64,000 bases of DNA from Rickettsiales bacterium (GCA_025210695.1 JAOARE010000020.1:1-64000), one strand, 5' to 3'. Shown: positions 26,214 to 36,328, counted from the first letter of the stretch. Program-made: numbers and translations. Notes: generated by a model from the sequence alone, not told the origin.

Positions 26214-27596
26214 ATGACTAACAATAATATTAAAGATAACTATTTGTATAAAGCAATTTATTGGTTAGAAGAAAAAAATCCTGAATACTCTTTGAGATTA
26301 TTTATAGAGAGAATTTGTAATATTAATAAGGCCATTATTTATTTAATCATAGCTCTGGTATTAATGTTAATGATAACAATACCTGTAGCATATTCTAATG
26401 CTTTAGGAATAATTATTTTTGCTATTCTAAGTACGTTGTACATAACAGTGCAGTTATTTAAATTAGGTTTAGTAGTAACTGGAAGTATGAATAAGGATAG
26501 AAACAATAAAAATCTTAATTTACCTTATCAACTACCAATTTATAGTATTTTATTACCAGTAAATAAAGAGGGTAAAGTTTTAGCAAATTTAATAGAATCA
26601 ATAAAAAAATTAGACTACCCTTCACATCTCCTTGATGTTAAGCTATTAATTGAAGAGTGTGATCAACATACCATAGAAGCACTTAATAAAATTGATTTAC
26701 CAAAGTTCATTGAAGTAATAAAAATTCCATTTTCTTATCCCTTTACTAAACCTAAAGCTTGTAATTACGCTTTACAATTTACTAAGGGTAAATACGTTAC
26801 TATCTACGATGCAGAAGATAAACCGCATCCACAACAATTAAAACAAGTAGTTGCTAAATTTGGTTGTAGTAGCAAAGATATTGTTTGTATTCAAGCAAGA
26901 TTAAGTTTTTATAACCGAAATCAGAATGTACTAACAAATTTATTTTCCTTTGACTATAACTTGTTATATAGCTTCATATTACGTGGTTTAGAAAAATTAG
27001 GGCTCCCAATTCCCTTAGGTGGTACTAGCAATCACTTTATTAAGGAAAAGCTTCTGGAACTTGGTGGTTGGGATGCATTTAATGTTACCGAAGATGCTGA
27101 TTTAGGAATTAGAATTTATCAACAAGGTTTAAAAACAAAAATAATTGATAGTCTAACGCTAGAGGAGGCGCCTATTTCAATGTTTTCTTGGATAAAGCAA
27201 AGATCACGTTGGATTAAGGGGCATATTCTAACTAGTTTGCTACATTTAATCAACGGTAATAATTTAAGTTTGAAGGCAAAAATAAGTATAGGTCTATATA
27301 TATTATTACCAAATGTGCTATATATACCATTTCTGCCATATGTTTTCTTACACTATATATACGCTGACCATTATATGGACTTATTTTATCAACTTAATAT
27401 TTACTTAGGAATAATCATTCCAATGGTCTATGCTCTAATAATAAAAGTTAAAGAAAAATGGTATGATTGTAAATTTGCAATACTAATTGCTCCAGCTTAT
27501 CATTTCTTATTTTTAATAGCTAATATTATTGCTTGGTTACAAATATTTACTAAACCTTACTATTGGGAGAAAACAGATCATGGAGCAAGTAATTAG
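26214..27596 (+). CDS. Processive family 2 membrane glycosyltransferase
   Basis: A protein of 460 residues. An N-terminal pair of membrane helices (about 38-85) precedes a GT2 catalytic domain with the nucleotide-sugar Asp motif YDAEDKPHP (about 197), TEDADLG (about 291) and QRSRW (about 328). QxxRW is characteristic of processive synthases such as cellulose and hyaluronan synthases. Further C-terminal membrane helices follow. It would polymerise or extend a polysaccharide from UDP-sugars at the inner membrane. The sugar specificity cannot be read from the sequence. It stands alone, with no PilZ domain or bcs-type partner visible. Confidence 0.88.
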   Translation: MTNNNIKDNYLYKAIYWLEEKNPEYSLRLFIERICNINKAIIYLIIALVLMLMITIPVAYSNALGIIIFAILSTLYITVQLFKLGLVVTGSMNKDRNNKNLNLPYQLPIYSILLPVNKEGKVLANLIESIKKLDYPSHLLDVKLLIEECDQHTIEALNKIDLPKFIEVIKIPFSYPFTKPKACNYALQFTKGKYVTIYDAEDKPHPQQLKQVVAKFGCSSKDIVCIQARLSFYNRNQNVLTNLFSFDYNLLYSFILRGLEKLGLPIPLGGTSNHFIKEKLLELGGWDAFNVTEDADLGIRIYQQGLKTKIIDSLTLEEAPISMFSWIKQRSRWIKGHILTSLLHLINGNNLSLKAKISIGLYILLPNVLYIPFLPYVFLHYIYADHYMDLFYQLNIYLGIIIPMVYALIIKVKEKWYDCKFAILIAPAYHFLFLIANIIAWLQIFTKPYYWEKTDHGASN

Positions 27597-27687
27597 TATA
27601 TAATTAAGGGTTTATAATAATAAAGTATTATATTGGATTGCCACAATACAAAATTGCTAGTTATGTTAACTTATGGCGGATTCAATA

Positions 27688-28737
27688 ATCTAGCGCAACA
27701 AGATGTTTTTATGTAGTGCTTCAAGAGGTGTAAGATAGCCTAACACCTTAAGGGGAGTATTATTAATTATATTTTCCACCCAGTCAATATGTTCTGTAGA
27801 AACTCCTCTAACAGATGAGTTTTTTGGTAGCAAAGCCCTTACTCTACCATTCAAATTTTCTATAGCCCCCTTTTGCCAAGTAGAATGTGGATTGCAAAAG
27901 AAAGTCTGAGCAGATAATTCATGGTGCTTGGCAAATTCTTTTCCTCTATCAAAAGTGATGGATTTAAACTGATCGGTTAGAGTGTCTAAAGCGGAATTTA
28001 TTTTGCTAATTACTGGATTACTTCCTTTACTTTGGTTGTACATTAGCTTGCTCCATCTAGTTTTTCTCTCATTGAGAGAAATTATATTTGTTCCTTTTGC
28101 TCCAGATATAATGAGTAAATCACCTTCAAAATGCCTAAACTCCGAACGATTGTTTATATATTCAGGTTTGGTCGTTATTGAGGTAAGACCAACAATAGTG
28201 TTTCTCTTTTGTTTGCGATGGAAAAATCCTCTAGCTCTCTTCTTGCGTCTAAGATAGGATGGTAAATTCAAAGATACTCCTTCCTCACCAAAAACAAATT
28301 TATAGATTGTTTCATGAGATGCTTTGAGTTTTAGCTCAGGAAATGCTTTAATTCGTCCAGAAATAGCTACAGGAGACCACCTAGCGTTAATGATTTTATC
28401 AATTACAAAATTGCGTAAGTTGCTGTTGAGAAATAAAGATTTGTTTCTAGATAACCCAGAAATAAATTTTGCTTCTAATAGTTAGGACAATAGATATCAT
28501 TTATCTTCCCTCTCTTAATTTCTCTGGATATCGTTGATTTTGATCTATTCAAATATTTAGCAATTTTTGTTAGACTGGCTCCCAATTCTAAGTAATGACC
28601 AATCTTTTTCCTTTCTTCTAAGCTGAGTCTATTATAGTATTGCATTGTGATAACCTGTTCTTGTTTGTCGACAACTTAGGTTATCACACTTCCTCTCTAA
28701 TCAAATACCACTTTAAAACTTTTTTGTTGCGCTAGAT
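27688..28737 (-). mobile_element. IS30-family insertion sequence, degenerate
   Basis: The element is about 1050 bp, bounded by matching 14-bp inverted repeats ATCTAGCGCAACAA at 27688-27701 and, inverted, at 28724-28737. The transposase inside is broken. No clear target duplication was identified. The transposase stop codon lies in the left inverted repeat. Confidence 0.85.
27690..28645 (-). pseudogene. IS30 transposase, frameshifted
   Basis: From ATG 28645 the minus strand encodes an IS30 helix-turn-helix N-terminus (MQYYNRLSLEERKKIGHYLE; SKSTISREIKRGK), then breaks in the region 28410-28500. The frame resumes at about NARWSPVAISGRIK and runs through the DDE core: FEGDLL with the first Asp, ITFDRGKEFAKH with the second, and STWQKGAIENLNGRVR with the Glu. 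It stops at 27690. The catalytic residues are present but the N-terminal half is out of frame, so it is inactive unless frameshifted. The intact stretch downstream of the break is 193 codons from a TTG at 28271. Confidence 0.88.
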
Positions 28738-28820
28738 CTTTGAATTAACCCTTTATTAACTATTATGTGCTACAAACCCTTATCATTAAAATAACATTAA
28801 TATATTAAGGAAGTAGTTTT

Positions 28821-29051
28821 ATGAAAAGAAATATATGTTTACAGGTTCGTGGAAGAAATAATGTTTTGAAGGTATATAGTCTTTCTCATTATATGAATAA
28901 TATAAGAAGTAACAAATTAAAGCATGCAGAAATCTTCGCAAAGTATAATTTGAGTCATGACTTAATGAGTTTAGCAAAAGTAATCGAGGTAAAAGAGGAT
29001 CTCTCTTCAATAGAGCAGGAAATTCTGCTGTCTCTTCAAAAAAAGATTTAG
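28821..29051 (+). CDS. Hypothetical 76-residue protein
   Basis: Not recognised. A small basic helical protein with a good AAGGAAG site seven bases before ATG 28821. It converges on the XRE regulator, ending 21 bases from that gene's stop. Its position at the left boundary of the transfer region suggests an element-specific accessory gene. There is no signal peptide. Confidence 0.55.
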   Translation: MKRNICLQVRGRNNVLKVYSLSHYMNNIRSNKLKHAEIFAKYNLSHDLMSLAKVIEVKEDLSSIEQEILLSLQKKI

Positions 29052-29072
29052 AGTATTAATTAAAACCTATAA

Positions 29073-29507
29073 CTAAAATTTACTGTTCTGAAAGAACCAC
29101 TCAGCAAATTTTGTATCTAAAGATTGGTTATTATTAGTATAAGAATACTCATATATTTTATCTACTGTTTGTAATACATCTTTTAGTATAAGGTTATTCA
29201 TTGATATCTTACTTTTACTATATTTTTTATTTATAAAAGTAATAACATCACTATATAACTCACCATTATATGGTAATTCGTTGATTTGTGTTGCAGTTTT
29301 TTTACTATCTAAAAGAAGTAAATCATCAACAGAACATCCAAGAGTTTTTGCTATTTTTACAATAGTTTCTAATCCAGGGTTCTTAGATTTATCAGCTAGG
29401 ATATTGTGAATAGCGTTTCTGGATAACCCAGCTTTTTCCTCAATATTACGAACACTTGAATTTTGTGTCTCTACAAAATTATAAATTTTTTTCTTATCAA
29501 TAATCAT
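29073..29507 (-). CDS. XRE-family transcriptional regulator
   Basis: A protein of 144 residues. The N-terminal 65 residues are a Cro/C1-type helix-turn-helix (RNIEEKAGLSRNAIHNILAD; ETIVKIAKTLGCSVDDLLLL). The C-terminal half is a helical domain of unknown role. It is divergent from the tra operon that starts at 29747. The region between holds a palindrome and repeated TGTA half-sites, so it probably represses its own gene and the transfer genes, as such regulators do in other integrative elements (inference). Confidence 0.88.
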   Translation of the reverse strand: MIIDKKKIYNFVETQNSSVRNIEEKAGLSRNAIHNILADKSKNPGLETIVKIAKTLGCSVDDLLLLDSKKTATQINELPYNGELYSDVITFINKKYSKSKISMNNLILKDVLQTVDKIYEYSYTNNNQSLDTKFAEWFFQNSKF

Positions 29508-29535
29508 AAACTACTTGACCAACATACCGTTAAGT

Positions 29536-29595
29536 GCTACATATATGTAGCGCGATGACATACAGGTGTAGTAAATACATCAAATAAATGTAGTG
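29536..29595. promoter_or_regulatory. Candidate operator cluster for the XRE regulator
   Basis: A perfect 16-bp palindrome GCTACATATATGTAGC (29536-29551) is followed by TACAGGTGTA (29561-29570), with matching TACA and TGTA arms, and a further ATGTAG half-site near 29588. The cluster lies 29 bases upstream of the XRE start codon and about 150 bases upstream of the first tra gene. This is a typical arrangement for a divergent autorepressor. Confidence 0.6.
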
Positions 29596-29746
29596 TCACC
29601 TCGTTGTTTTTATTTTGCTTGTAAAGATAGCATGGAAGCAAAGGATCTACAACAAATTTTGTATTTATACTAACTATAAAAGGAAGGTTCATATTTTATA
29701 AGAAGCTACTTAATATCTTAATTTAATTAAAAGGAAATAACTTCAA

Positions 29747-30043
29747 ATGCAAAAAAATATAAATAAAACAATTCATAAACATATTCTATCTTTTGGGATA
29801 TGTGTTTCATTAGTCTCGTTCTCTTTAATAAGTCAAGCGACTGATGGCTCTTCGATGGGGTTGGTAAAAAATGTAATGGGTAGTATTACTGAGCTAATAA
29901 AAACAGAAGGAAAGCTAGGTTTACAATTTTTATCGGCAGCTGCAGGTGGATTAGCAGCGGCCAAAACTGTTAGCTGGCAACCATTGCTTGTTGGAGCGGG
30001 TGGCGCAGGTATAGTTGAGGTGCTATTTCAGGCCATTGGATAA
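29747..30043 (+). CDS. traA: Putative F-type pilin precursor (TraA-like)
   Basis: A protein of 98 residues immediately upstream of traL, the position of traA in F-like operons. A long signal peptide ends near LISQA (residue about 31). The mature part of about 67 residues has two hydrophobic segments: LGLQFLSAAAGGLAAAKTV and a Gly/Ala-rich C-terminal stretch around LLVGAGGAGIV. F pilin has a mature length of about 70 and the same two-helix plan. The assignment rests on size, plan and position and not on strong sequence identity. Confidence 0.65.
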   Translation: MQKNINKTIHKHILSFGICVSLVSFSLISQATDGSSMGLVKNVMGSITELIKTEGKLGLQFLSAAAGGLAAAKTVSWQPLLVGAGGAGIVEVLFQAIG

Positions 30044-30072
30044 CATAAAACTATAGTTTGAAGGGGATAAAA

Positions 30073-30342
30073 ATGCAATTCTTTACTATATTCCAGCACT
30101 TAGATGCGCCTAAAAGATACTCAGGTGCTACGCTATTTGAAATAGCTGTGGTTGGGGTAATAGTTTTGGTTGCATTTATCTTTCAATACTTAGCTGTAGG
30201 ACTTTTTATAAGCTTAATAGCTTTTAGAGTCATAAGGGCGATAAGTCGATCAAGTAAGGTTAGTTATTACAAACGATGGATCTGGCTCTACTTGCAAGAT
30301 TTAAAATCTGGACCAAATAAAAGTAGGAGGTATTTCTTTTAA
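30073..30342 (+). CDS. traL: Conjugal transfer protein TraL
   Basis: About 89 residues from ATG 30073, which has an AAGGGGAT site just upstream; an earlier in-frame TTG at 30058 is less likely. The IFQHLDAPKRYSG start, the two central hydrophobic segments and the KRWIWLYLQ end fit TraL. TraL is a small inner-membrane protein needed for F-pilus assembly. traE starts at the next base after the stop codon. Confidence 0.85.
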   Translation: MQFFTIFQHLDAPKRYSGATLFEIAVVGVIVLVAFIFQYLAVGLFISLIAFRVIRAISRSSKVSYYKRWIWLYLQDLKSGPNKSRRYFF

Positions 30343-30921
30343 ATGGAGATTTCAGTTTCTGCAAATAAACAAAAGAGTCTTTTATTGCAGCGTAATATAC
30401 TAGCTGGGTTGTCTGGAGTTACCTTATTAGGAAATTTAATTCTAGCTATTTGTGTATTTACTCAAGAGAAACAAACTTATGTTATTCCGGCACATTTTAA
30501 TAAAGAAATGCTTTTAAGTAATAAACGACTATCTGTCAGTTATTTAGAGGAAATGTCAGTATTTTACCTTGATTTATTATTAGGTCTTAATCAAGGAAAT
30601 ATTAGTTATAACTCAAGTCTGATTTTAAGGCATATTCATCCAAGTTTTTATAATCATATAAGTCAATTTTTAGAAGATGAGCAAAAGCGTTATCAAGAAT
30701 ATCGTTTAAGCACGCACTTTAAGTTAACAAAATTAGATATAGACGATGAGAATCTAATTGCTGAGGCGAGTGGAGTACTAATTAGTTACTATGGCAACTC
30801 AGGTAAATCATCTGATCAAGTGAAGTATAGAATTGAATATGATTACAGTGCAGGGGTGTTAACTATCAAAAATTTCACGATCGTTAAAGATGTAAATAAT
30901 AATTCGAGTTCTACAAAATGA
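30343..30921 (+). CDS. traE: Conjugal transfer protein TraE
   Basis: A protein of 192 residues, close to the F TraE length of 188. An N-terminal membrane anchor (about 17-41) is followed by a periplasmic VirB8-like domain containing YLEEMSVFYLDLLL and LRHIHPSFYNHI. TraE is an inner-membrane scaffold of the type IV secretion channel. Its start directly abuts the traL stop codon. Confidence 0.9.
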   Translation: MEISVSANKQKSLLLQRNILAGLSGVTLLGNLILAICVFTQEKQTYVIPAHFNKEMLLSNKRLSVSYLEEMSVFYLDLLLGLNQGNISYNSSLILRHIHPSFYNHISQFLEDEQKRYQEYRLSTHFKLTKLDIDDENLIAEASGVLISYYGNSGKSSDQVKYRIEYDYSAGVLTIKNFTIVKDVNNNSSSTK

Positions 30922-30940
30922 TATTAAGGAGCTACAATAA

Positions 30941-31705
30941 ATGACATATAAATCATCAAAAATATTCAATCTAATATGTTTATTATCATTTTTACTTACT
31001 AGTGCATATGCTCTTGCTCAAGAATATATAATTCCTTTACAAGGTCAGGTAAAAGCGAATATTTCAGATAAAGGCATTAATAGGATCTCTGTTGAGAATG
31101 ACCGCATAGCTCAAGTAATTGGCAATGAAGAAGAATATATAATTGAAAGTGATGCAAATTTAGGTCAGATATTCTTAACTCCCGCTTTGAAGTCTATAAA
31201 AGAAATTAGCCTGAGGCTAATAACTGAAAGAGAGAAGACAATAGATGTTAAATTTATAGTCAAAGATCTGGAGCCACAAACAATATATTTTAAGTATAAA
31301 AAAGAACTAGAAGCTCCTATCTATGATGTTAGTTCTTTGTATAGCTCAACTCCATCAACAGGCCATAAACAAGAGTCAAACAACCAGAATCAGAAGGTTA
31401 TAGAGGCAATTAAGTTAGTTAATGGTAATAAGCTTAAATCAACAGATCTACCTAGTTTAAGCTGCCTTAACCATAATAAAAACTTAAAAGCCATAATGTT
31501 AGTAAAGGCTAGCCAATATAGTTTTGCAAAGCAAATGCTAGTTATTAAAGCTGAAGTAATCAATAAAAACAAATCATCTATTTACTTTAAAGAGCAGGAT
31601 TTCGGTAATTGCATGAGATTCACCAATGCAGTCGCACTAACTAATAATCAACTTGATCCCAAAGAGAGCAGTATAATTTATTTGGTAGGTAAAGATGGAG
31701 AATAA
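30941..31705 (+). CDS. traK: Conjugal transfer protein TraK (VirB9-like)
   Basis: A protein of 254 residues with a Sec signal peptide (cleavage near AYALA, about residue 26). A VirB9-type secretin-like domain follows with NRISVENDRIAQVIG and LGQIFLTPA, motifs usual in TraK. It would form the outer-membrane ring of the core complex with TraB and TraV. It overlaps traB by 11 bases, indicating translational coupling. Confidence 0.9.
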   Translation: MTYKSSKIFNLICLLSFLLTSAYALAQEYIIPLQGQVKANISDKGINRISVENDRIAQVIGNEEEYIIESDANLGQIFLTPALKSIKEISLRLITEREKTIDVKFIVKDLEPQTIYFKYKKELEAPIYDVSSLYSSTPSTGHKQESNNQNQKVIEAIKLVNGNKLKSTDLPSLSCLNHNKNLKAIMLVKASQYSFAKQMLVIKAEVINKNKSSIYFKEQDFGNCMRFTNAVALTNNQLDPKESSIIYLVGKDGE

Positions 31706-33005
31706 TGAGCAAAATTCAAACGCAGACGACTTAAGCGAATCAGCAGATTTAGATAATACAACTAGCGTTGACGAAGATAGTCAAGAGGAAGGTTTTGATA
31801 GTAGAAAGATCTATAAGGCAACAGTAAAGAAACTAGGGATTATAGGCTTAGTAGGTATTTGTATTATTGCCGTGGGTATGAATGCATTTAAAAGCAAAAA
31901 ATCTAAAGAAAACCCAATATCAACCAGTCAAACTATGGATCTAGACGCTGGAAGCATGGCTGCAGATACAGATAAGATGTGGAGAAAGAATCTTGAGGAT
32001 CAGCAAAGCGATCTAGATAAGAATTTAAAGGCTAAAATAGAGACCATTCAAAAAGAAATAAATCACAAAGTAACAGAAAATGACAAAAAAGAAGCTCAAG
32101 AAATCAGGTATTTAAAAGAGAAGTTAAATTTTATTCAAGCGGAACTAGATGTTAGGAACAATGATAATAACGATTTAAGCATAGGAGCAGCAGTTGAGAG
32201 AATACCAAGAATTACCCGTCATGTGGTTAACTTAAAAGATAGCAAGAATGATAAAGAATATGTGCCGCTAAAAACGGCAGATAATTATATACCAGCAGGA
32301 ACAATGATTGAAGCTGCCACTTTAAATGGTTTAAGAGCTTCAACTTCAGTACAAAGTATGAGCAATCCGGATGAAATATTAATCCAATTAATTGATTACG
32401 GCATTCTGCCTAATAATTTTAGAAATAACTTAAAAGACTGTGTGATTGTTGCAGACGCTTATGGCGATCTATCTAGTGAAACAGTAAAGATACGCACTTC
32501 CAAACTTTCATGTATTGAAATTGAAAGTGGTGAATCTATAGAAACTGATTTGGTAGGGATGGTTGTTGGAGGAGATGGTTATGCTGGTATAAAAGGTACT
32601 ATAGTTAGCATAGATCAAAAATATTTAGCTAATGCCTCTATTTTTGGAATTATGAGTGGAATAGCTGGAGTAGGGGTTAAAGATAGCGCAAGCTACAATC
32701 CATTTACTATAGGAACTGGAGCTACTACTGCAATGAGTGACTCAGATAGAGTACAAAACAACCTTCTTCAAGGAACAAGTAGCAGTCTAGATAAGTTATC
32801 TGATTATTACATTGCTCATGCAGAAAGAATACAGCCTGTTATAGAAATTGATCGAGGAAGATCAGTAACTGTTGCTGTTCTTAAAGGCGCTTATATTGGT
32901 ACATCAGCTTTAAAGAAGAATGCTTCTAAAAGAAAAGATATCGAGTTAAAGCGTGCAGCAAATGAGAGTGAGCACAATTTAATAAATAGCATGGAAATAA
33001 AATAG
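31695..33005 (+). CDS. traB: Conjugal transfer protein TraB (VirB10-like)
   Basis: A protein of 436 residues. An acidic N-terminal cytoplasmic tail precedes one membrane helix (about 48-66), a coiled coil (about 90-150) and a VirB10-like periplasmic domain with YIPAGTMIEAATLNGLRA and VADAYGDLSSETVKIR. TraB spans the periplasm and links the inner-membrane ATPases to the outer-membrane ring. It lies between traK and traV as in F. Confidence 0.92.
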   Translation: MENNEQNSNADDLSESADLDNTTSVDEDSQEEGFDSRKIYKATVKKLGIIGLVGICIIAVGMNAFKSKKSKENPISTSQTMDLDAGSMAADTDKMWRKNLEDQQSDLDKNLKAKIETIQKEINHKVTENDKKEAQEIRYLKEKLNFIQAELDVRNNDNNDLSIGAAVERIPRITRHVVNLKDSKNDKEYVPLKTADNYIPAGTMIEAATLNGLRASTSVQSMSNPDEILIQLIDYGILPNNFRNNLKDCVIVADAYGDLSSETVKIRTSKLSCIEIESGESIETDLVGMVVGGDGYAGIKGTIVSIDQKYLANASIFGIMSGIAGVGVKDSASYNPFTIGTGATTAMSDSDRVQNNLLQGTSSSLDKLSDYYIAHAERIQPVIEIDRGRSVTVAVLKGAYIGTSALKKNASKRKDIELKRAANESEHNLINSMEIK

Positions 33006-33048
33006 AGTTAAAGGTCAGGTTATGGATATCAAATTGAGGGACAGACAA

Positions 33049-33540
33049 ATGAAAAAGGAAAGAATATTAAGAAGCAATATGTTTAGTATTGGTTTAAGAA
33101 TATTATGTTTAAGTGTCAGTATGCTTACCATAAGTGGATGTAATGTGCATAAGCCATCATTTGATTGTTCAAATGGACAGGGAATGGGCTGTGGATCAAT
33201 GATTGGAGTACATGAATCTATTAAAGATAATAGTTTTGCTAAAGATAAAGACTCTTCTAAAGCCTTAACGCAAGAACCAGTTTGCAAGAGTTGTCAGAAA
33301 CACAAACAATCCGATAACGACACAACCTCTTATGCCAATAGCAATTCAATTTTAGTGCAGGAGAATATAAACACAAAAGAACAATTGTCTAATCCTTTGA
33401 TTTATAGAAGCACAGATAAGGTTATGCGTATTTGGTTTAATAGCTATTTTGATGAGACTAATAATTTCCATGGAGAACAATATATTTACACAGTGATTGA
33501 GCCCGCTCAGTGGGTAGTAGATAAGAGAGAAAGCTTATGA
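33049..33540 (+). CDS. traV: Conjugal transfer lipoprotein TraV
   Basis: About 163 residues from ATG 33049, chosen because GAGGG lies about nine bases upstream and the signal peptide then has normal length. An in-frame ATG at 33022 is the alternative. The lipobox ISGC puts the lipidated Cys near residue 31. A Cys-rich segment follows (FDCSNGQGMGCGSM, CKSCQKH), typical of TraV. TraV anchors the TraK ring to the outer membrane. The stop overlaps the traC start (ATGA). Confidence 0.88.
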   Translation: MKKERILRSNMFSIGLRILCLSVSMLTISGCNVHKPSFDCSNGQGMGCGSMIGVHESIKDNSFAKDKDSSKALTQEPVCKSCQKHKQSDNDTTSYANSNSILVQENINTKEQLSNPLIYRSTDKVMRIWFNSYFDETNNFHGEQYIYTVIEPAQWVVDKRESL

Positions 33541-35952
33541 GTGCTACTAGCTATATTAAACAAATACTAAATCACTGCCAGAATCCTAATTCGAAGAGTG
33601 AATTACTTCCATATTTATTTTATGATAAGGACAATAATTTTTTTTATAAATAAGGGATCAGATGTAGGGTTTCTTTTAGAGTTAAATCCAATTGTTGGGG
33701 TAACTGAGGCTCTTTTAAAGCAATTATCTTTATTATTTGATGAGTTTTTGCCTGAGAATAGTTTTCTGCAGTTTATGATGGTGGCTAGTAGTGACATCAA
33801 TAACATTACATACCCTTGGATGGAGCAGTATAAAGATGCGGATCCGCTGCTTAAGAATATAGCATCTAAGAGAGTAAAATACTTAAAAAGTTTGACTGAA
33901 GGAGGAGAGGGAGCATACAGAATCAAGAACTATAAGATTATAGTTAGTTTTTCTCAAAAGATAAAATATTCAAAAGCTGGAATTAAGGAATTAAATGATT
34001 TTCGCAGTCAGTTAGAAGCATTATTTTGTTCATGTGGTTTAGCTTTAAGAAGAATGGATGTATACGACTTTTTAAAAGTAACTGGGGATATTATAGCTCC
34101 TAAAGCAAAGGTTGGAGTATACAATGAGTATGAAAACTTAAACCAACAAATAAGTAAAGCAAGTCCAATTATGTTTGATGGCTATAAAATCAAGCACGGA
34201 TCTCAAAAGCAGGGTCGGGGATATCTAAGTAAAAGCTATTGTTTTGAGCAAACTCCTAAAAAGTTCAGTCTTGATCTAATGATTAACTTGTTGGGAGATG
34301 CTTTAAGAGATAATTTGCAGATTCCAGGTAAGCTTATCTTAAGCTATACAATTAGTAACGACATATCTAATAAAAAGCAGGAAGTTCTAAAGGATAAGGG
34401 TGGAGCGGTTGTTAAGCAGGCAGATTCATATTTTGTAAAATTTGATAATCTCATAAAAAAGGAGGTTAGAGAATGGAGTGAAGCATTAGATTTAATAAAT
34501 AATGGTAAAAAGCTATTATCTACCTCGTTTTCTATTTTATTGACTGAGAAAGTAGATGATTTTACAAGGGCTGAGCAGTATCTCACCTCTGTTTATGTAA
34601 CCAATGGATTTAAGTTAAGACCATTAGACGGCTTTATGCTACCAGGATTTTTATCATGTTTACCTTTTGGGCCAAGCAGTGGAATCTTTAATCTTTTTAA
34701 GAAGCATGGTTTAGCTCAAACTACATTAAGTACTACTCCACTAGCTTTTTTACCAATTCATGGAGAATGGAAAGGTAATTCTAACGAAGGACTGCTACTT
34801 GCGGGAAGAAGAGGTCAGGCATTTACGATTGATCCATTCGTTGGAGAGTCAAATTATAACGTTAATGTAATAGGTCAATCTGGAAGTGGAAAATCTGTAT
34901 TATTACAAGATATGGTATCTAACTTCTTGGCTAATGACACTAAGGTATTTGTATTAGACATAGGAAGAAGCTATGAAAAGCTCTGTAATTTATGCGGTGG
35001 AGACTTTATTGAGTTTAAGATGGATAGCAAGATCTGTCTTAATCCATTTGATAGAGCGATTTTAAACTCCAGTGAGGCTCAAGGTGATTTCTTAAGTTTA
35101 ATTCTACCTATTTTATCTAAGATGGTAGCGCCTAAACGAGGTACAACAGATATCGAAGATTCTATTCTAGCTAGAGTATTACAGGAGACCTGGATGCTTA
35201 AGAAGAATAAGACAACGATTACTGATATTGCAAAAACTCTTCAAGCAGAGGGCACTGAAATATCAAGAGATTTAGCAACTATGTTATTTCAGTATTCAGA
35301 CCAAGGTAGCTATGGAAGATTCTTTAATGGCAAATCTAATGTTGATTTTAAAAATCGCCTGACTGTTATTGAATTCGAAGATTTAAGAGAAAGAAAAGAC
35401 TTATTATCTGTGATAATGCAGATGTTATCTGCTCAAATAATGACTCAGGTGTTTTCAGGTAATAGACAACAGCGTTTTGTTATTTTGTTTGATGAAGCTT
35501 GGTTTGCTCTTGAGTTATTCCCAGAGCTTTTAGCATCTCTAGCTAGAACTATTAGAAAATATTGGGGCAGTTTGATTTTAGGTACGCAATCAGTAAATGA
35601 TTTCTATGTAAATGATACGGCTAAATCTATTTTAGAGAATTCAGGTTGGTTATTTATGTTAAAGCAAAAGAAAGAGTCTATCGATCTGTTAAAAGAATCT
35701 AAAAGAATGTCTTTAGATGAAGGACAGATAGGGTTAATAAAATCATTAAATGTTGTGCCAGGCAAATATTCGGAATGTTTAATTTCTTCTTCAAGCGGCT
35801 ATGTGGTTGGCAGACTTATTCTTGATCCGTATTCAAAGATTTTATATTCAACTTCACCTAAAGAATTTGCAGGGGTTCAGAAGCTCGTTAAGGAAGGTCT
35901 AAGTGTTCATCAGGCAATAGGGGAGATTGCAGAAAATGTCTACGGAAAATAA
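33537..35952 (+). CDS. traC: Conjugal transfer ATPase TraC (VirB4-like), one-base frameshift in a T run
   Basis: The natural start is ATG 33537, overlapping the traV stop. From there the frame reads MSATSYIKQIL through LLPYLFYDKDNNFF, then hits a stop after a run of eight T (33638-33645). With seven T the frame joins the long downstream frame (INKGSDVGFLLELNP) and gives about 805 residues, close to F TraC (799). Walker A GQSGSGKS is near 445 and Walker B FVILFDEAW near 655. The downstream frame alone (784 codons from a GTG at 33598) would have an artificial N-terminus. TraC powers pilus assembly at the inner membrane. The extra T may be a mutation, a sequencing error, or compensated by polymerase slippage. 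Confidence 0.9.
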
Positions 35953-36328
35953 TAATAAGGATTGGTTCGTAAGATGGAAAAAAGAAACAGCTATTTTTGG
36001 CTGTGGGTTATCGATAGGAATATTCTTTATGTATTTGATGGTTGTTTTAAACGTCGTAAAGCCTGAGAGAACAAAATATGTCTATGTAGATGTAGAGCAA
36101 GTTATTTCTGTAGTTAATCAAAGTTTAAATAAAGAAATAGAAGCTAAGCGCGTAGGTGAGAGTCAGATTGATGAGAAATTATCTAAGGCAAAGGCTCAAT
36201 TTGATCTTATTTTAGAAGATTATTCACTAAAAAATAATGCCATTGTAATTAGTTCTCATAAAGTAATAGCAGGGGCTGAGAATATTACTAAACAAATTAC
36301 AAATAAAATATTAACGGGGATTAAATGA
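35936..36328 (+). CDS. trbI: TrbI-like protein of the F-type transfer system
   Basis: About 130 residues from ATG 35936, with GGGGAG upstream. It overlaps the end of traC by 17 bases. One membrane helix (about 20-42) is followed by a periplasmic helical domain with YVYVDVEQVISVVNQS. This is the pattern and position of F TrbI, which influences pilus extension and retraction. Confidence 0.82.
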   Translation: MSTENNNKDWFVRWKKETAIFGCGLSIGIFFMYLMVVLNVVKPERTKYVYVDVEQVISVVNQSLNKEIEAKRVGESQIDEKLSKAKAQFDLILEDYSLKNNAIVISSHKVIAGAENITKQITNKILTGIK

